A stretch of DNA of 63,505 nt from Atopostipes sp964624875 (GTDB lineage: Bacteria > Bacillota > Bacilli > Lactobacillales > Carnobacteriaceae_A), in assembly GCA_964624875.1 (NCBI GenBank), contig CAZUZA010000005.1:1-63505 (forward strand), read 5' to 3'. Made by a program: the position numbers and the translations under genes. Below, piece by piece: positions 50,762 through 61,200 of the stretch. The notes beneath the pieces were generated by a model, which worked only from the letters and a program-made list of their open reading frames with translations, was not told where the DNA came from and made no database searches. Numbering within the stretch: position 1 is the stretch's first letter; the number at the start of each line of letters is the position of its first letter.

Positions 50762-50804
50762 AAAAGCAGCTCATTCTTTATCAAAAAAGAGTAAGCTGCT
50801 TTTA
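50762..50804 (-). terminator. Terminator after punA
   Basis: Hairpin pairing AAAAGCAGCTTACTCTTTT with AAAGAATGAGCTGCTTTTA on the minus strand, with a bulge, followed by TTCTTG. It begins about 20 bases after the punA stop. Confidence 0.8.
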
Positions 50805-50822
50805 TAAATTTTTGGCTAGAAC

Positions 50823-51650
50823 TTAAAGTTTTTCAAGTAATGAAACAATTAATGCTTTAAATGATGAACGAATCTTAGTTGACACTTCAATAACATCTTC
50901 ATGGTTTAATTCTGCACCCATACCTGCAGCTAAGTTCGTAATACAACTTATTCCAGCTACACGGATTCCAGCGTGGCGAGCAACAATCACTTCAGATACT
51001 GTCGACATCCCCACTGCATCTCCACCTAATGTTTGTACCATACGGATTTCAGCTGGTGTTTCGTAAGTTGGTCCAGTAAATCCGAAATAGACACCTTTTT
51101 TAAGTGGTAAGTCTAATTCTGCTGCTGCTTCTTCAATGTATCCTTGATATTCTAAATCATAAGGATGTGTCATATCTGGGAAGCGTGGGCCGTATTTCTC
51201 GTCGTTAGGTCCGATTAATGGACTTGTTCCTGTGAAGTTGATGTGGTCTTGAATCATCATTAAATCACCTGGTTTAAAGTCTGTATTTGAGCCACCTGCA
51301 GCGTTTGTAACGATTAATGAAGTAACTCCTAAAATACTCATTACACGAACTGGGAACGTTACAACATCCATGCCATAGCCTTCATAAAAGTGGAATCTTC
51401 CTTGTAATGCTACAACGTTTTTCCCACCTAATGTTCCACAAACTAACTGACCAGCATGTCCTTCAACAGTTGATACTGGGAATGATGGAATCTCTGTATA
51501 AGGAATAACCACACGGTTTTCAATTTCATCCGCTAATTCCCCAAGTCCTGACCCTAAAATTAAGCCGACTTCTACATCTCCGACTCCTTGATTTTTAATG
51601 TACTCGGCAGCTTCATGTGCCTGTAAAAAAATATCTTTTTTCTCACCCAT
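50823..51650 (-). CDS. punA: Purine nucleoside phosphorylase (inosine/guanosine type)
   Basis: Splits inosine, guanosine and deoxy forms to base plus (deoxy)ribose-1-phosphate. 275 residues of the trimeric PNP class: phosphate loop LGSGLGELADEIE near 31, VEGHAGQL near 62, QGRFHFYEGYGM near 82-93, TNAAGG near 115, and VGMSTVSEVIVARH near 215. It follows deoB by 14 bases; DeoB then converts the sugar-1-phosphate, so the two work in sequence. Upstream xerD and fur complete the conserved Bacillus order. Confidence 0.96.
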   Translation of the reverse strand: MGEKKDIFLQAHEAAEYIKNQGVGDVEVGLILGSGLGELADEIENRVVIPYTEIPSFPVSTVEGHAGQLVCGTLGGKNVVALQGRFHFYEGYGMDVVTFPVRVMSILGVTSLIVTNAAGGSNTDFKPGDLMMIQDHINFTGTSPLIGPNDEKYGPRFPDMTHPYDLEYQGYIEEAAAELDLPLKKGVYFGFTGPTYETPAEIRMVQTLGGDAVGMSTVSEVIVARHAGIRVAGISCITNLAAGMGAELNHEDVIEVSTKIRSSFKALIVSLLEKL

Positions 51651-51664
51651 TTTAATCCTCCATT

Positions 51665-52831
51665 TTAAACTAATTTATTTAAAAAACTTGTTCCGTTTTC
51701 CATCGGTTCAACTCCGAAGTTTTCTAAAATTGTTGCCGCAATATCTGCAAAGTATCCTTGGTCTAACTGCCCTGGATTTTGAAACTTTTTACTGTAAACT
51801 AACAACGGTACATATTCTCTCGTATGATCTGTACCTGGTGCTGTTGGATCGTTTCCATGGTCAGCTGTTAAGATTAATAAATCATCTTCATTTAAATGCT
51901 CAATGATTTCTGGCAATCTTGCATCAAATTCTTCCAATGCATCTCTATAACCTTCTGGATCGCGACGGTGACCAAATAATGCATCAAAATCAACTAAGTT
52001 CGTGAAGCTTAGACCTTTAAAGTCTGTCTTCATCGTCTCGATTAGTTTATCGACACCATCCATGTTTGATTCTGTACGAACAGATTCCGTAATCCCTTGA
52101 CCATTAAAGATGTCTTCGATTTTACCAACTGATTTCACAGACAAACCGGCTTCTTTTAAATGATCCAGCATCGTATCGCCAAAAGGACTTAGTGCATAAT
52201 CATGACGATTACTTGTACGAGTAAAGTTTCCTGGTTCGCCTACATATGGACGTGCAATAATACGGCCAATCATGTATGGATCATCTTTGGTAATTTCACG
52301 AACATACTCACAAATTTCATATAATTCTTCTAAAGGAATAATCTCTTCATGAGCTGCAATTTGTAGCACAGGGTCAGCAGAAGTATAAACAATTAAATCT
52401 CCTGTCTCCATTTGGTGCTCGCCCCACTCATCAATAATCTGAGTTCCAGAAGCTGGACGATTCGCTACTATTTTACGTCCTGTATGTTCTTCAATTTGTT
52501 TTAATAATTCATCCGGAAATCCATCAGGGAAAACGCGAAAAGGCGTATCAATACGTAGACCCGACAATTCCCAATGACCTGTCATTGTATCTTTACCTAC
52601 AGATTCTTCTTCTAGCTTTGTATAGAATGCTGTAGAATTTTCTACCGGATCCATTCCTTTTAATGGTTCAATATTACCTAAGCCCATAGCTTGCATATTC
52701 GGGAGGGTTAAACCTGCTGTTTCTGCAATATGACCTAAAGTATGTGAGCCTTCATCACCGAAATCTGCTGCGTCTGGCGCTTCACCAATACCAGCAGAAT
52801 CTAATACCACTAAATGTACTCGTTCAAACAT
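51665..52831 (-). CDS. deoB: Phosphopentomutase
   Basis: Interconverts (deoxy)ribose-1-phosphate and (deoxy)ribose-5-phosphate using manganese. Alkaline-phosphatase-type fold. Metal motifs: VLDSAGIGEAPDA near residues 9-21, the nucleophile Thr in GKDTMTGHWE near 88, DFDALFGHRRDP near 275, and LTADHGNDPT with TDHTREYVP near 320-345. 388 residues. It lies between xerD and punA and links nucleoside salvage to the pentose phosphate pathway (tkt, same window). Confidence 0.97.
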   Translation of the reverse strand: MFERVHLVVLDSAGIGEAPDAADFGDEGSHTLGHIAETAGLTLPNMQAMGLGNIEPLKGMDPVENSTAFYTKLEEESVGKDTMTGHWELSGLRIDTPFRVFPDGFPDELLKQIEEHTGRKIVANRPASGTQIIDEWGEHQMETGDLIVYTSADPVLQIAAHEEIIPLEELYEICEYVREITKDDPYMIGRIIARPYVGEPGNFTRTSNRHDYALSPFGDTMLDHLKEAGLSVKSVGKIEDIFNGQGITESVRTESNMDGVDKLIETMKTDFKGLSFTNLVDFDALFGHRRDPEGYRDALEEFDARLPEIIEHLNEDDLLILTADHGNDPTAPGTDHTREYVPLLVYSKKFQNPGQLDQGYFADIAATILENFGVEPMENGTSFLNKLV

Positions 52832-52869
52832 AATCTTTCACCTTCTATTTAAAATTTTAAAGCAACGTT

Positions 52870-53787
52870 TTATTTTTGTGCACGTGGATGAAATTCGTCA
52901 TAAACGTCTTTCATACGAGCTTTTGTAATATGTGTATATATTTGTGTAGTCGAAATATCAGAGTGCCCTAGTAATTCTTGAACAATTCTTAAATCTGCAC
53001 CGTTTTCCAAGAGATGTGTCGCAAATGAATGTCTAAGCATATGTGGTGTCACATTCTGCTTCACGCCAGAGAGTTGGACCGTTTTTTTGATGTTTTTCCA
53101 AACGCCTTGTCTCGTTAATCCTCGTCCTCTTGCATTTAAAAAGACAAAAGGCGATTCTTCTGCTGCTCGACTCTCTAATACAGGACGACTAAATTCCAAG
53201 TATTCGTCTAACCACTTAATTGCTTCCCCACCTATTGGGATAATGCGCTCTTTATTTCCTTTACCTACCGTTTGAATAAAACCCATTGTTAAATGAAGTT
53301 CATCCATTCTTAAATGGACCAATTCTGAAATACGTAAGCCTGTTGCATACATCACTTCTAAAATTGCTCGATCACGTGTACCAATATCTGTTTCAACATC
53401 TGGTGTTTCCAGTAACTGCTCCACTTCTTTCATCGAAAGAACTTTAGGCAATACTTCTTTTTTCTTTGGTGTTTGTACATATTGCATTGGGTTATTCTCA
53501 GTTACTTTTTCTTGTCGCAGAAACTGATGAAATTGTCGTAAACTAGAAGACATTCGTATAATCGTATTTTCGGACTTTCCTTCTTCCTTCAAATGTTGAA
53601 GAAATAAAACAATTGCATAACGATCAATTGCATTCCAACTCTCTATCTTTGAAGCTTCTAAAAAAGTGATGTAATGGTTTATATCTCTTTCGTAGCTCTC
53701 GATAGAGTTTTCTGAAAGATCGCGTTCTATCTTAAGATGCATTAAATATTCATTGAATGGTTCTCGATCTAATTTTATAGGACTCAA
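52870..53787 (-). CDS. xerD: Site-specific tyrosine recombinase XerD
   Basis: Resolves chromosome dimers at dif. 305 residues: N-terminal SAM-like domain, then the catalytic residues Arg (YATGLRISELV near 150), Lys (VGKGNKERI), HxxR (TPHMLRHSFATH near 245), His (LGHSDISTTQIY near 270) and nucleophile Tyr near 279. Genome position after fur identifies it as XerD rather than XerC or an integrase. Starts with TTG at 53785-53787, six bases after GGAAAGGG and one base after the Fur-like stop, so both may be coupled. Confidence 0.95.
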   Translation of the reverse strand: MSPIKLDREPFNEYLMHLKIERDLSENSIESYERDINHYITFLEASKIESWNAIDRYAIVLFLQHLKEEGKSENTIIRMSSSLRQFHQFLRQEKVTENNPMQYVQTPKKKEVLPKVLSMKEVEQLLETPDVETDIGTRDRAILEVMYATGLRISELVHLRMDELHLTMGFIQTVGKGNKERIIPIGGEAIKWLDEYLEFSRPVLESRAAEESPFVFLNARGRGLTRQGVWKNIKKTVQLSGVKQNVTPHMLRHSFATHLLENGADLRIVQELLGHSDISTTQIYTHITKARMKDVYDEFHPRAQK

Positions 53788-53788
53788 A

Positions 53789-54250
53789 TTATACCCTTTC
53801 CTTCACTTGACAATTTTGGCAAATACCATGATAAGTAACTTCTCGCGCATGAATTTCAAACTGAAAGACCTCTTCTATTCGAATTGGAATTTCGGGCAAT
53901 AAGTCTTCTCGTACTTCTGTTATACTTTTGCAATTTGAACAAACTAAATAAAAAGGTTGACCTTGATCATCAGACAATAATAAATCATATCGCGTTAGAC
54001 CATCCAGGAACTGAATTTTTTTGACAAGATTCAACTCGTCTAAAATATCTAACGTACGATAAACGGTTGCTAATCCAATAGCTGGATTTTGTTTAACAAC
54101 AGACATAAAAATTTCTTCTGCTGTAAGCAATTTTGATTTATTGGCTATTAAAGTTTCCACTGTAGCTTCTCTTTGAGGAGTCAGTTTATAGCCTGCTTCT
54201 TTTAATTCATTGCCGATACGCTCGTAAGTTAATTTAACATTTTCAACCAT
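53789..54250 (-). CDS. Fur-family regulator lacking the usual regulatory-metal histidines
   Basis: 153 residues. The Fur fold is clear: winged helix YKLTPQREATVETLIA, recognition helix NPAIGLATVYRTLDIL (about 55-70), then the dimer domain. The structural zinc cysteines are kept (C104-S-N-C107 and C144-Q-N-C147). But the HxHHH-LVC motif of typical Fur is GQPFY-LVC here (97-101), and the N-terminal His of EDHLSAE is LLTAE, so all the usual site residues of that region are replaced. It lies next to xerD as fur does in Bacillus. Start at the ATG at 54248-54250, after GAGGAGGGG. Name withheld, because the metal and target are unclear. Confidence 0.88.
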   Translation of the reverse strand: MVENVKLTYERIGNELKEAGYKLTPQREATVETLIANKSKLLTAEEIFMSVVKQNPAIGLATVYRTLDILDELNLVKKIQFLDGLTRYDLLLSDDQGQPFYLVCSNCKSITEVREDLLPEIPIRIEEVFQFEIHAREVTYHGICQNCQVKERV

Positions 54251-54297
54251 AAAACCCCTCCTCATCAAATAAAGCTACCTCTATTCCGTAAAATAAA

Positions 54298-54326
54298 AGT
54301 ATAATGGAATTGAATACTATTTACAA
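54298..54326 (-). promoter_or_regulatory. Promoter of the Fur-family gene with internal dyad
   Basis: TTGTAA (54321-54326, overlapping the cvfB stop), 17 bases, TATACT (54298-54303). An inverted repeat AGTAT/ATACT (54298-54302 and 54314-54318) spans the -10 and spacer and could be an autoregulatory site. No standard Fur box is seen. Confidence 0.5.
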
Positions 54327-55199
54327 TTCTCTTTCTTTTGCTTCTTCTGTCATGTATGTTCCATCAGAATCTTGCTTAGCAAGCTTTTCTTTCATCAAAC
54401 GACCAACTGCACGTTTAAATTGTCCTTTACTAATTCCAAAGTACGTACGAATATCATCTGGGTCACTTTTATCATGATACGGAATACGATTATCTTCTGC
54501 ACGTTTCAACAACTCTAAAATCATCGCTGCATCTTGATCTAATACTTCGTGAGCTCTAGGTAGTAAAGAAACATATAAAACGCCATCTTCTCTTAAACCA
54601 ATAACTCGACCTTCAACATGCATGCCTAGACGAGGTTCTTCTTCTCGTTCGTTTGGATGCACAAAACCAAGATAGTCATCTTCTAGTAAAATATAACTTC
54701 CTGCTTTTAATGATGCAACAATATCACCTTTGACATCATTGTTATGCATTTCTTCATTACCTTTAACTGCAATTGATAGGTAGTGGTCTAAATCAGCAGT
54801 TCTACCCCACATACGATCCTTTTCATCCACAGTCGCTGTTAAAAATAATTTGTCTCCTCTTCTTGGCCAAACATTTTTAAACACTGGTAATCTATCAAGT
54901 GAGATAACTAAGTCTTTTCCAAGCCAACCTACGTCTACAAATACACCTAAATCATGCTGTACTGCAACGACTTCCCCCCAACCATAACTCGATTCGCGTA
55001 CTTCTGGAAGTTCTGTCATCATGACATATTCGTCTTTTTGATTTATATAGACAAATCCTTCAAGCATTTCGCCAACTTCATGGTCAACTGGATCTTTATC
55101 TGCAACTTTTATCGTTATGCCGTCTTTTTGTGCAAACAAAAACTTCTCATTTTTATCAATGATCATTGCAGTAACAACTGTACCTAATATATTATTCAT
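54321..55199 (-). CDS. cvfB: CvfB-family S1-domain RNA-binding protein
   Basis: 292 residues. Consists of three successive S1-like barrels (first LGTVVTAMIIDKNEKFLFAQ, second EVVAVQHDLGVFVDVGWLGKDLVIS, third VEGRVIGLREDGVLYVSLLP) and a C-terminal winged helix (IRTYFGISKGQFKRAVGRLM). This is the CvfB (YitL) architecture; in Staphylococcus CvfB binds RNA and affects virulence and RNA stability. It stands between pyk, after the pyk terminator, and the Fur-family gene. Function here is inferred from the family. Confidence 0.9.
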   Translation of the reverse strand: MNNILGTVVTAMIIDKNEKFLFAQKDGITIKVADKDPVDHEVGEMLEGFVYINQKDEYVMMTELPEVRESSYGWGEVVAVQHDLGVFVDVGWLGKDLVISLDRLPVFKNVWPRRGDKLFLTATVDEKDRMWGRTADLDHYLSIAVKGNEEMHNNDVKGDIVASLKAGSYILLEDDYLGFVHPNEREEEPRLGMHVEGRVIGLREDGVLYVSLLPRAHEVLDQDAAMILELLKRAEDNRIPYHDKSDPDDIRTYFGISKGQFKRAVGRLMKEKLAKQDSDGTYMTEEAKEREL

Positions 55200-55270
55200 T
55201 TTGTTACTCCCTTATATTCGTATTTTCATACATTATTATACCGATGATTCGAACTTAAATAAAGACAAAC

Positions 55271-55307
55271 AAAGAAAGGACTTTGCATGAATTTTATGCA
55301 AAGTCCT
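55271..55307 (-). terminator. Terminator after pyk
   Basis: Twelve-base-pair perfect stem AGGACTTTGCAT / ATGCAAAGTCCT (55277-55288 and 55296-55307), followed by TTCTTTG on the minus strand. Confidence 0.85.
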
Positions 55308-55337
55308 CACTTCAATTAAAATACTCTGTTTTTATTA

Positions 55338-57095
55338 TTAAATTGCTGTCGTTTCACCACGGTAAACAATACCACGACGACTATCAACTGTAATAACTTC
55401 ACCATTATGGATTAAGTCCGTTGCAGAATCTGCAGCAACAACTACTGGAATACCCATAGCAATACCTACTACTGCAGCATGAGATGTTAATCCACCTTGC
55501 TCTACTACAATTGCAGAAGCTTTTTCAATTGCTGGTAAGTAGTCTTTATCTGTTGTTTTAACAACTAAGATTGCGTCATCTGTCATACCTGCAACAGCTT
55601 CATCCGCTGTATTTGCTACTACTGCACGACCAACTACTGTATTGTTTCCAATACCTTGACCTTGAACTAATTTCGAACCAATCATTTGGATCTTCATTAA
55701 GTTCGTTGTACCACTCTCACCAACAGGTACACCCGCAGTGATGATGATTAAGTCACCTTCCGAAGCAAATTCATGTTCTACTACATAGTTTGCAGCTAAG
55801 TTGAACATGTCATCTGTTGTTTCAGGTTTTTCAGAGACTAATGGCACAACGCCCCATTTTAATGTTAAGGCTAGTGCTGTATCTTCTGAAAATGTCATTG
55901 CAACGATATCTGCTTTAGGACGGTACTTAGAAATCATACGAGCTGTATGACCAGACTCTGTAGCAGCTACAATTGTTTGAATGTTTAAGTTCTTAGCTGT
56001 ATGTCCTACTGCTTGTCCAATTGCTTCTGTTGTATCGCCTTGATCGTAAGCTTTTAATGAATAAGCGTCTTGATCAATTAATGAAGCTTCTGTACGAATA
56101 GCAATGTTACTCATTGTGCGAACAGCTTCTACCGGGTAATCTCCAGCTGCTGTCTCACCAGATAACATAATTGCATCTGTACCATCAAAAATTGCGTTCG
56201 CAACGTCTGATGCTTCCGCACGTGTTGGACGTGGGTTGTCTTGCATTGAGTCTAACATTTGTGTTGCAGTGATTACTGGCTTACCAGCAGCACGACATTT
56301 ATTAATCATTTCTTTTTGAACGATTGGAACTTCTTCTACTGGAATTTCTACTCCTAAGTCTCCACGAGCAACCATTAAACCGTCTGAAACTGAGATGATT
56401 TCATCTAAGTTATCAACACCTTCTTGGTTTTCAATTTTTGGAATGATTTGAACATGAAGTGCATCATTTTTCTCTAAAATTTCTTTGATTTCTAAAACAT
56501 CACTTATACGACGTACAAATGAAGCAGCAATGAAAGTAATTCCGTTTTTAATACCGAATAGGATATCTTCACGGTCTTTTTCTGTTAATCCTGGTAAATT
56601 TAAAGAAGCTCCAGGTACGTTAACACCTTTATTATTCTTTAAAACACCTGAGTTAATTGCTTTAGTTACGATTTCACCATTTTCAGTATCTAATTCAGTT
56701 ACTTGTAATTCAACTAAACCATCATCTAATAAGATTGGCATACCAACGGTTACGTCGTTAATTAGACCATCATATGAAACTGAGAATTTTTCTGCAGTCC
56801 CTAGAACTTCAGTCATAGAAATACGAACTGTTTCACCTTTATTAAGCTGGATAACTTCTTCAGCCATTTTGTGTGTTCTGATTTCTGGACCTTTTGTATC
56901 TAACATGATTCCTACTGGTTGACCTAATTCTTTAGAAATCTTACGAATTCTGTTAATTCGTACTAAATGCTCATCATGGTCTCCATGTGAGAAGTTTAAT
57001 CGAGCAACGTTCATACCTGCTTCGATTAAATCTCTTAATGTTTCTTCTGACTCACTTGCTGGACCAATTGTACATACTATTTTTGTTTTCTTCAT
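55338..57095 (-). CDS. pyk: Pyruvate kinase with C-terminal PEP-utilising-type domain
   Basis: Final glycolytic step (PEP plus ADP to pyruvate plus ATP). 585 residues: N-terminal TKIVCTIGPASESEETL, active-site RLNFSHGDHDEH, the MVARGDLGVEIP motif near 245, MLDSM and SGETAAGDYP near 285-335. After about residue 475 there is an extra domain with GGLTSHAAVVGIAMGIPVVV, resembling the phosphohistidine domain of PEP-utilising enzymes; this extra domain is found in Bacillus-type Pyk. Fixed order pfkA-pyk; 65-base gap contains a small inverted repeat. Confidence 0.97.
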   Translation of the reverse strand: MKKTKIVCTIGPASESEETLRDLIEAGMNVARLNFSHGDHDEHLVRINRIRKISKELGQPVGIMLDTKGPEIRTHKMAEEVIQLNKGETVRISMTEVLGTAEKFSVSYDGLINDVTVGMPILLDDGLVELQVTELDTENGEIVTKAINSGVLKNNKGVNVPGASLNLPGLTEKDREDILFGIKNGITFIAASFVRRISDVLEIKEILEKNDALHVQIIPKIENQEGVDNLDEIISVSDGLMVARGDLGVEIPVEEVPIVQKEMINKCRAAGKPVITATQMLDSMQDNPRPTRAEASDVANAIFDGTDAIMLSGETAAGDYPVEAVRTMSNIAIRTEASLIDQDAYSLKAYDQGDTTEAIGQAVGHTAKNLNIQTIVAATESGHTARMISKYRPKADIVAMTFSEDTALALTLKWGVVPLVSEKPETTDDMFNLAANYVVEHEFASEGDLIIITAGVPVGESGTTNLMKIQMIGSKLVQGQGIGNNTVVGRAVVANTADEAVAGMTDDAILVVKTTDKDYLPAIEKASAIVVEQGGLTSHAAVVGIAMGIPVVVAADSATDLIHNGEVITVDSRRGIVYRGETTAI

Positions 57096-57117
57096 TTATC
57101 ATTAATCCTTCCCTACA

Positions 57118-57139
57118 ATAGTATCTATTTACATACTAT
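57118..57139 (-). repeat. Inverted repeat upstream of pyk
   Basis: ATAGTAT (57118-57124) and ATACTAT (57133-57139) with an eight-base centre, in the gap between pfkA and pyk, about 20 bases from the pyk start. Could be an RNA hairpin near the ribosome binding site or a processing site; AT-only arms make chance occurrence possible. Confidence 0.45.
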
Positions 57140-57160
57140 GTGTTTTATAAAAATATTTTA

Positions 57161-58123
57161 TTAAATTAAATGTTTATTCAGTTCATGTAAGTGTAATTTT
57201 GGTTGGTGAATAAGGTTATTAAAGATATCGTTAAAATCATTTATTCCGATTTCCTCATCAACTATGGCTACACAAACACCAGCTGCGCCTTCATCGAGCA
57301 ATTCTACTGCTTTCGCACCAAAACGGCTACCAATAACACGATCTCGAGCTGTTGGTCTCCCACCACGCTGAACGTGTCCTAAGACAACGTCTCGGATTGT
57401 TAAGTCTGGCCCATATTCTGACATTTTTTCAACAAATTCTTTTGCCGGCATAACGCCTTCTGCTAATACGATTAAACCTTGGTTTTTACCATGCCCAAAA
57501 CCACCAGTTACTGTATTAACAATGTCTTGAAAGTCAAATTCAATCTCAGGAATGACAATAGCTTCCGCACCAGAACTTAGGCCACTCCATAGAGCGATAT
57601 CTCCAGCGCCACGTCCCATTACTTCAACAACTAATACTCGTCCATGTGATCCTGCTGTATCACGTACACGGTCTAAAGATTCAATAACTGTGTTGACAGT
57701 CGTATCGAAACCTAGTGTGTAATCTGTTCCAGCGATATCATTATCAATCGTTCCAGGAATACCGATTGTTGGGAAGCCGTGATTCGACAGAGCTTGTGCT
57801 CCTCGGAAAGAACCATCGCCTCCAATTACAACAACACCTTCTATGCCAAATTTCTTAAGCTGTTCAATTCCTTTTAATTGACCTTCTTCATCCTTGAATT
57901 CAGGATAACGCGCAGAATAAAGTATGGTACCTCCACGGTTTAAAATTCCTCCAACATCTACAGAAGTGATTCTTTCGATGTCTCCATCAACAAGGCCTTT
58001 ATAACCGTTGTAAATACCAAAAACTTCCATGCCTAGTGACTCTCCGCGTCGAACAACTGCTCGAACTGCTGCGTTCATACCTGGAGCGTCTCCTCCACTA
58101 GTCATTACTCCTATCCTTTTCAT
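57161..58123 (-). CDS. pfkA: ATP-dependent 6-phosphofructokinase
   Basis: Committed step of glycolysis. 320 residues from the ATG at 58121-58123 (MKRIGVMTSGGDAPGMNAAV), with GGTGG upstream; the open frame further upstream reads through leader. Nucleotide-binding GGDGSFRGA near 102, catalytic GTIDNDIAGTDYTLGFDT near 125, and the effector-site VLGHVQRGG near 243. Bacterial ATP-type: Gly at 104 of GGDGS. Forms an operon with pyk. Confidence 0.97.
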   Translation of the reverse strand: MKRIGVMTSGGDAPGMNAAVRAVVRRGESLGMEVFGIYNGYKGLVDGDIERITSVDVGGILNRGGTILYSARYPEFKDEEGQLKGIEQLKKFGIEGVVVIGGDGSFRGAQALSNHGFPTIGIPGTIDNDIAGTDYTLGFDTTVNTVIESLDRVRDTAGSHGRVLVVEVMGRGAGDIALWSGLSSGAEAIVIPEIEFDFQDIVNTVTGGFGHGKNQGLIVLAEGVMPAKEFVEKMSEYGPDLTIRDVVLGHVQRGGRPTARDRVIGSRFGAKAVELLDEGAAGVCVAIVDEEIGINDFNDIFNNLIHQPKLHLHELNKHLI

Positions 58124-58224
58124 ATTTAACCACCTTATTAAAATATAATCCAAAATAAATCTTCCAATAGCTATTCTATCATTTTTTACGGTTGAAGTCT
58201 TTAAAGATAATGATATTTGTTAAA

Positions 58225-61200
58225 TTATAATTTTCTTAACACAATATTATTATCTCCAAACATCCTTTTTAAGGATACCACTAGTTGCTCGTTAATACGA
58301 ACATGATACTTTTTCTTAAATGGTTTTTGTTCTTTTGTCTTCTCATCATAGAGAACAACAGGCGTGTTCCCTCGATGTTGTTTCAATACTTCTTGTAGTG
58401 CTTCTAACTTCTTTTGTTCGCCTAATACTGATTTGAAACGGATATACAAAACTTGTTTACTCTCAGTATTCGTCGTTTTGCTTTGATCTCCACTCTTTTT
58501 ATCCGTGATATCAATCGCATTTGTAATTTTGTTTACAATAACTTTTATAGGTGTGCTCTTTTTTTCGACTTTACCCTCGACTAAAATTGTTTCTCCTTCA
58601 TTCAATCTTTGGATATATCGACGATGAACGGCTGGAAACAATGTTAAGGATCCTTTTCCAGTATTATCTAGCACATCCACAAAGGACATCGGTTCACCAT
58701 TTTTCGTTTGAATTCGCGTAATTTTTTCAACGACAACAAGTAATTTAATAAACTTATTCTCTTGCTCATCTGCTAAATAAGAAATAATGCCATCTTTTCT
58801 TAAGTAATTGAATTTCTCACCTGGTTCGGATGAAAAATAATAACCAGTTACTTCATGTTCTTGATTCATTTTCTCTTCATCCGTCAAGTCTTCTTTTTCC
58901 ACTATGGTTGGTGCAAAAATATCAAATAATTCTGTGTTGCCTTGACTCATTTCAATACTTTCCAACACACTGTCGATAGACCCAAGTAATGAGGAGCGGT
59001 TATCTCTTAGTTCGTCAAAAGCACCACTATAAATTAAAGGTAATATATAATTCTTATCTAACCACTTTGTATCCATTCGACTTAAAAAGTTAATGATGTG
59101 TGTGAATTCACCTTTATCTTTTCGTTCATTAATAATTTCTTGAATAAAATTACGAGGAAGTCCAGTAATGACATCAAAACCAAATCGTATCTTTTTATGA
59201 TCGATGATAAAAGAACGATAACTCTTGTTGATATGAGGTGCTTCAAATGAAACCCCCATTAATTTTGCTTCTGCAACAAAAGATTTGATTTTGTCTTTAC
59301 TTGAAGCATTCATAACTGCTGCGAAAAAACTTGCTGGATAATTCGCTTTTACATAAGCTAGTTGGTAAGCGACTTTCGAATAAGCAACAGCATGTGAACG
59401 GTTAAAACCATAATCCGCAAAACGTTCAATATACCCATATACTTCATTCGCAGTGTCAGCAGTGTATCCCTTACTCACAGCCCCTTGCACAAATGATCTA
59501 CTACCCTCTTCAATCGCATGATGGTCTTTCTTTGAGATTGCACGTCTTAAGATATCCGCCTCGTTCAAACTATATCCTGCCAATTTTGATGCAACTTGCA
59601 TAACTTGTTCTTGATAAACCATGACACCATATGTGATTTCTAAAATCTCTTTTAAGTCTTCGTGTGGGTAACGAATCGGTTCTTCTCCATTTTTCCGCTT
59701 GATAAATGTATCAATCTGTTCCATTGGACCTGGACGATAAAGTGCATTAACCGCTACAATATCTTCAAATGAATTTGGCTGTAACTTTCGAAGAACACGA
59801 CGAATTCCTGGAGATTCAAATTGAAAGACACCATCTGTATCCCCATTTCTAAATATCTCAAGTGTTTTCTGATCATCAAAAGGAATCGTATCAATATCAA
59901 TTTTCTGTCCGTCTTGTTCAAATGGTATAAAACGAATACAATCTGATAAAATCGATAGGTTTCTAAGTCCTAAAACATCTAATTTAAGTAGCCCAATTTT
60001 TTCAACACTTTGCATTGTATATTGTGTTAAATAAATATCTGAACTTCCTTTTTGTAAGGGTACTTGATTAGCCAATGGATTATCAGCGATCACAACTGCT
60101 GCTGCATGAGTAGAAATATGGCGATTACTGCCTTCAATTTTCTTTCCAATATGATAAATCTGTTGATTCTGTTCGTTTAGTGTGACAAACTCTTTAAAAC
60201 TTTTCTGCTGCATGGCACTCTCAAGTGTAACGTCTGGCCCACTAGGAATAATCCTTGCCCATTTTTTAATTTCTTCTTGGGATTGCCCGAGAACCCGGTT
60301 CACATCTCGAATAGCTGATTTTGCACCATATGTTCCAATTGTTCCGATTTGAGCTACTTTTTCATGGCCATACTTTTGATGGATATAATTGAGAATTTCT
60401 TCACGACGATTATCCGGAAAATCTAAATCAATATCGGGCATCGTAAACCGCTCTTTATTCAAAAAACGCTCAAATAAAAGGTTGTATTCTATTGGGTCAG
60501 CGTTCGTTATTTTTAATAAATGAGCTACAAGTGATCCCGCTGCTGAGCCTCTTCCCGAACCAGTATAGATGTTTTGCTTATGTGCATAAGTAATAATATC
60601 CCACACAATTAAGAAATAATCCGAAAAGCCCATGCTTGTAATAACATTTAATTCATTCTCTAACCTCGTCAAATAAGCTGTCGGTATTTCATCAAATTGT
60701 CTATTCAAACTCGCCATACATAATTTTTTTAAATACGAATCTGAACTTTCACCATTTGGTACCGGGTAACTCGGCATAATATGATGTCCAAGTTCGATTT
60801 CAAGTTCGATTTGGTCAACTATTCGATTCGTCTCTTTAGCTGCTTCTTCAAAACCAGCTTCCTTAAATGCCTCATACAAGACTTCTGGTGCTCGTAATGA
60901 AAAGTCGCCCTCTTCTTTTGCAAGAAACTGATTAATATAAGCTTGGTTTTCTTCCCCTAAATTTATTTCTGATTTTAGTACTCTTAATACTTTCGTCGGC
61001 ATTTCATCCTCAGGGTGCAAATATTGTACGTCTCCTAAAGCTACAATTGGAAGTTTCGTATTATTATAAAACTGAAGCATTTGCTCATCTGCATTTTGTA
61101 AGGATAAACCTAAATAAAATAAGGGCATATTTTCAATAAAATATTCTGCAGTTTCTCTCGCTTCGTTTGTTCGTCCAAATTTTAATAGTGAGATGATTTC

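Noticed and set aside
56485..56922. 145-codon plus-strand frame opposite pyk
   Set aside because: No family resemblance and no start signals; pyruvate kinase motifs are intact on the minus strand.
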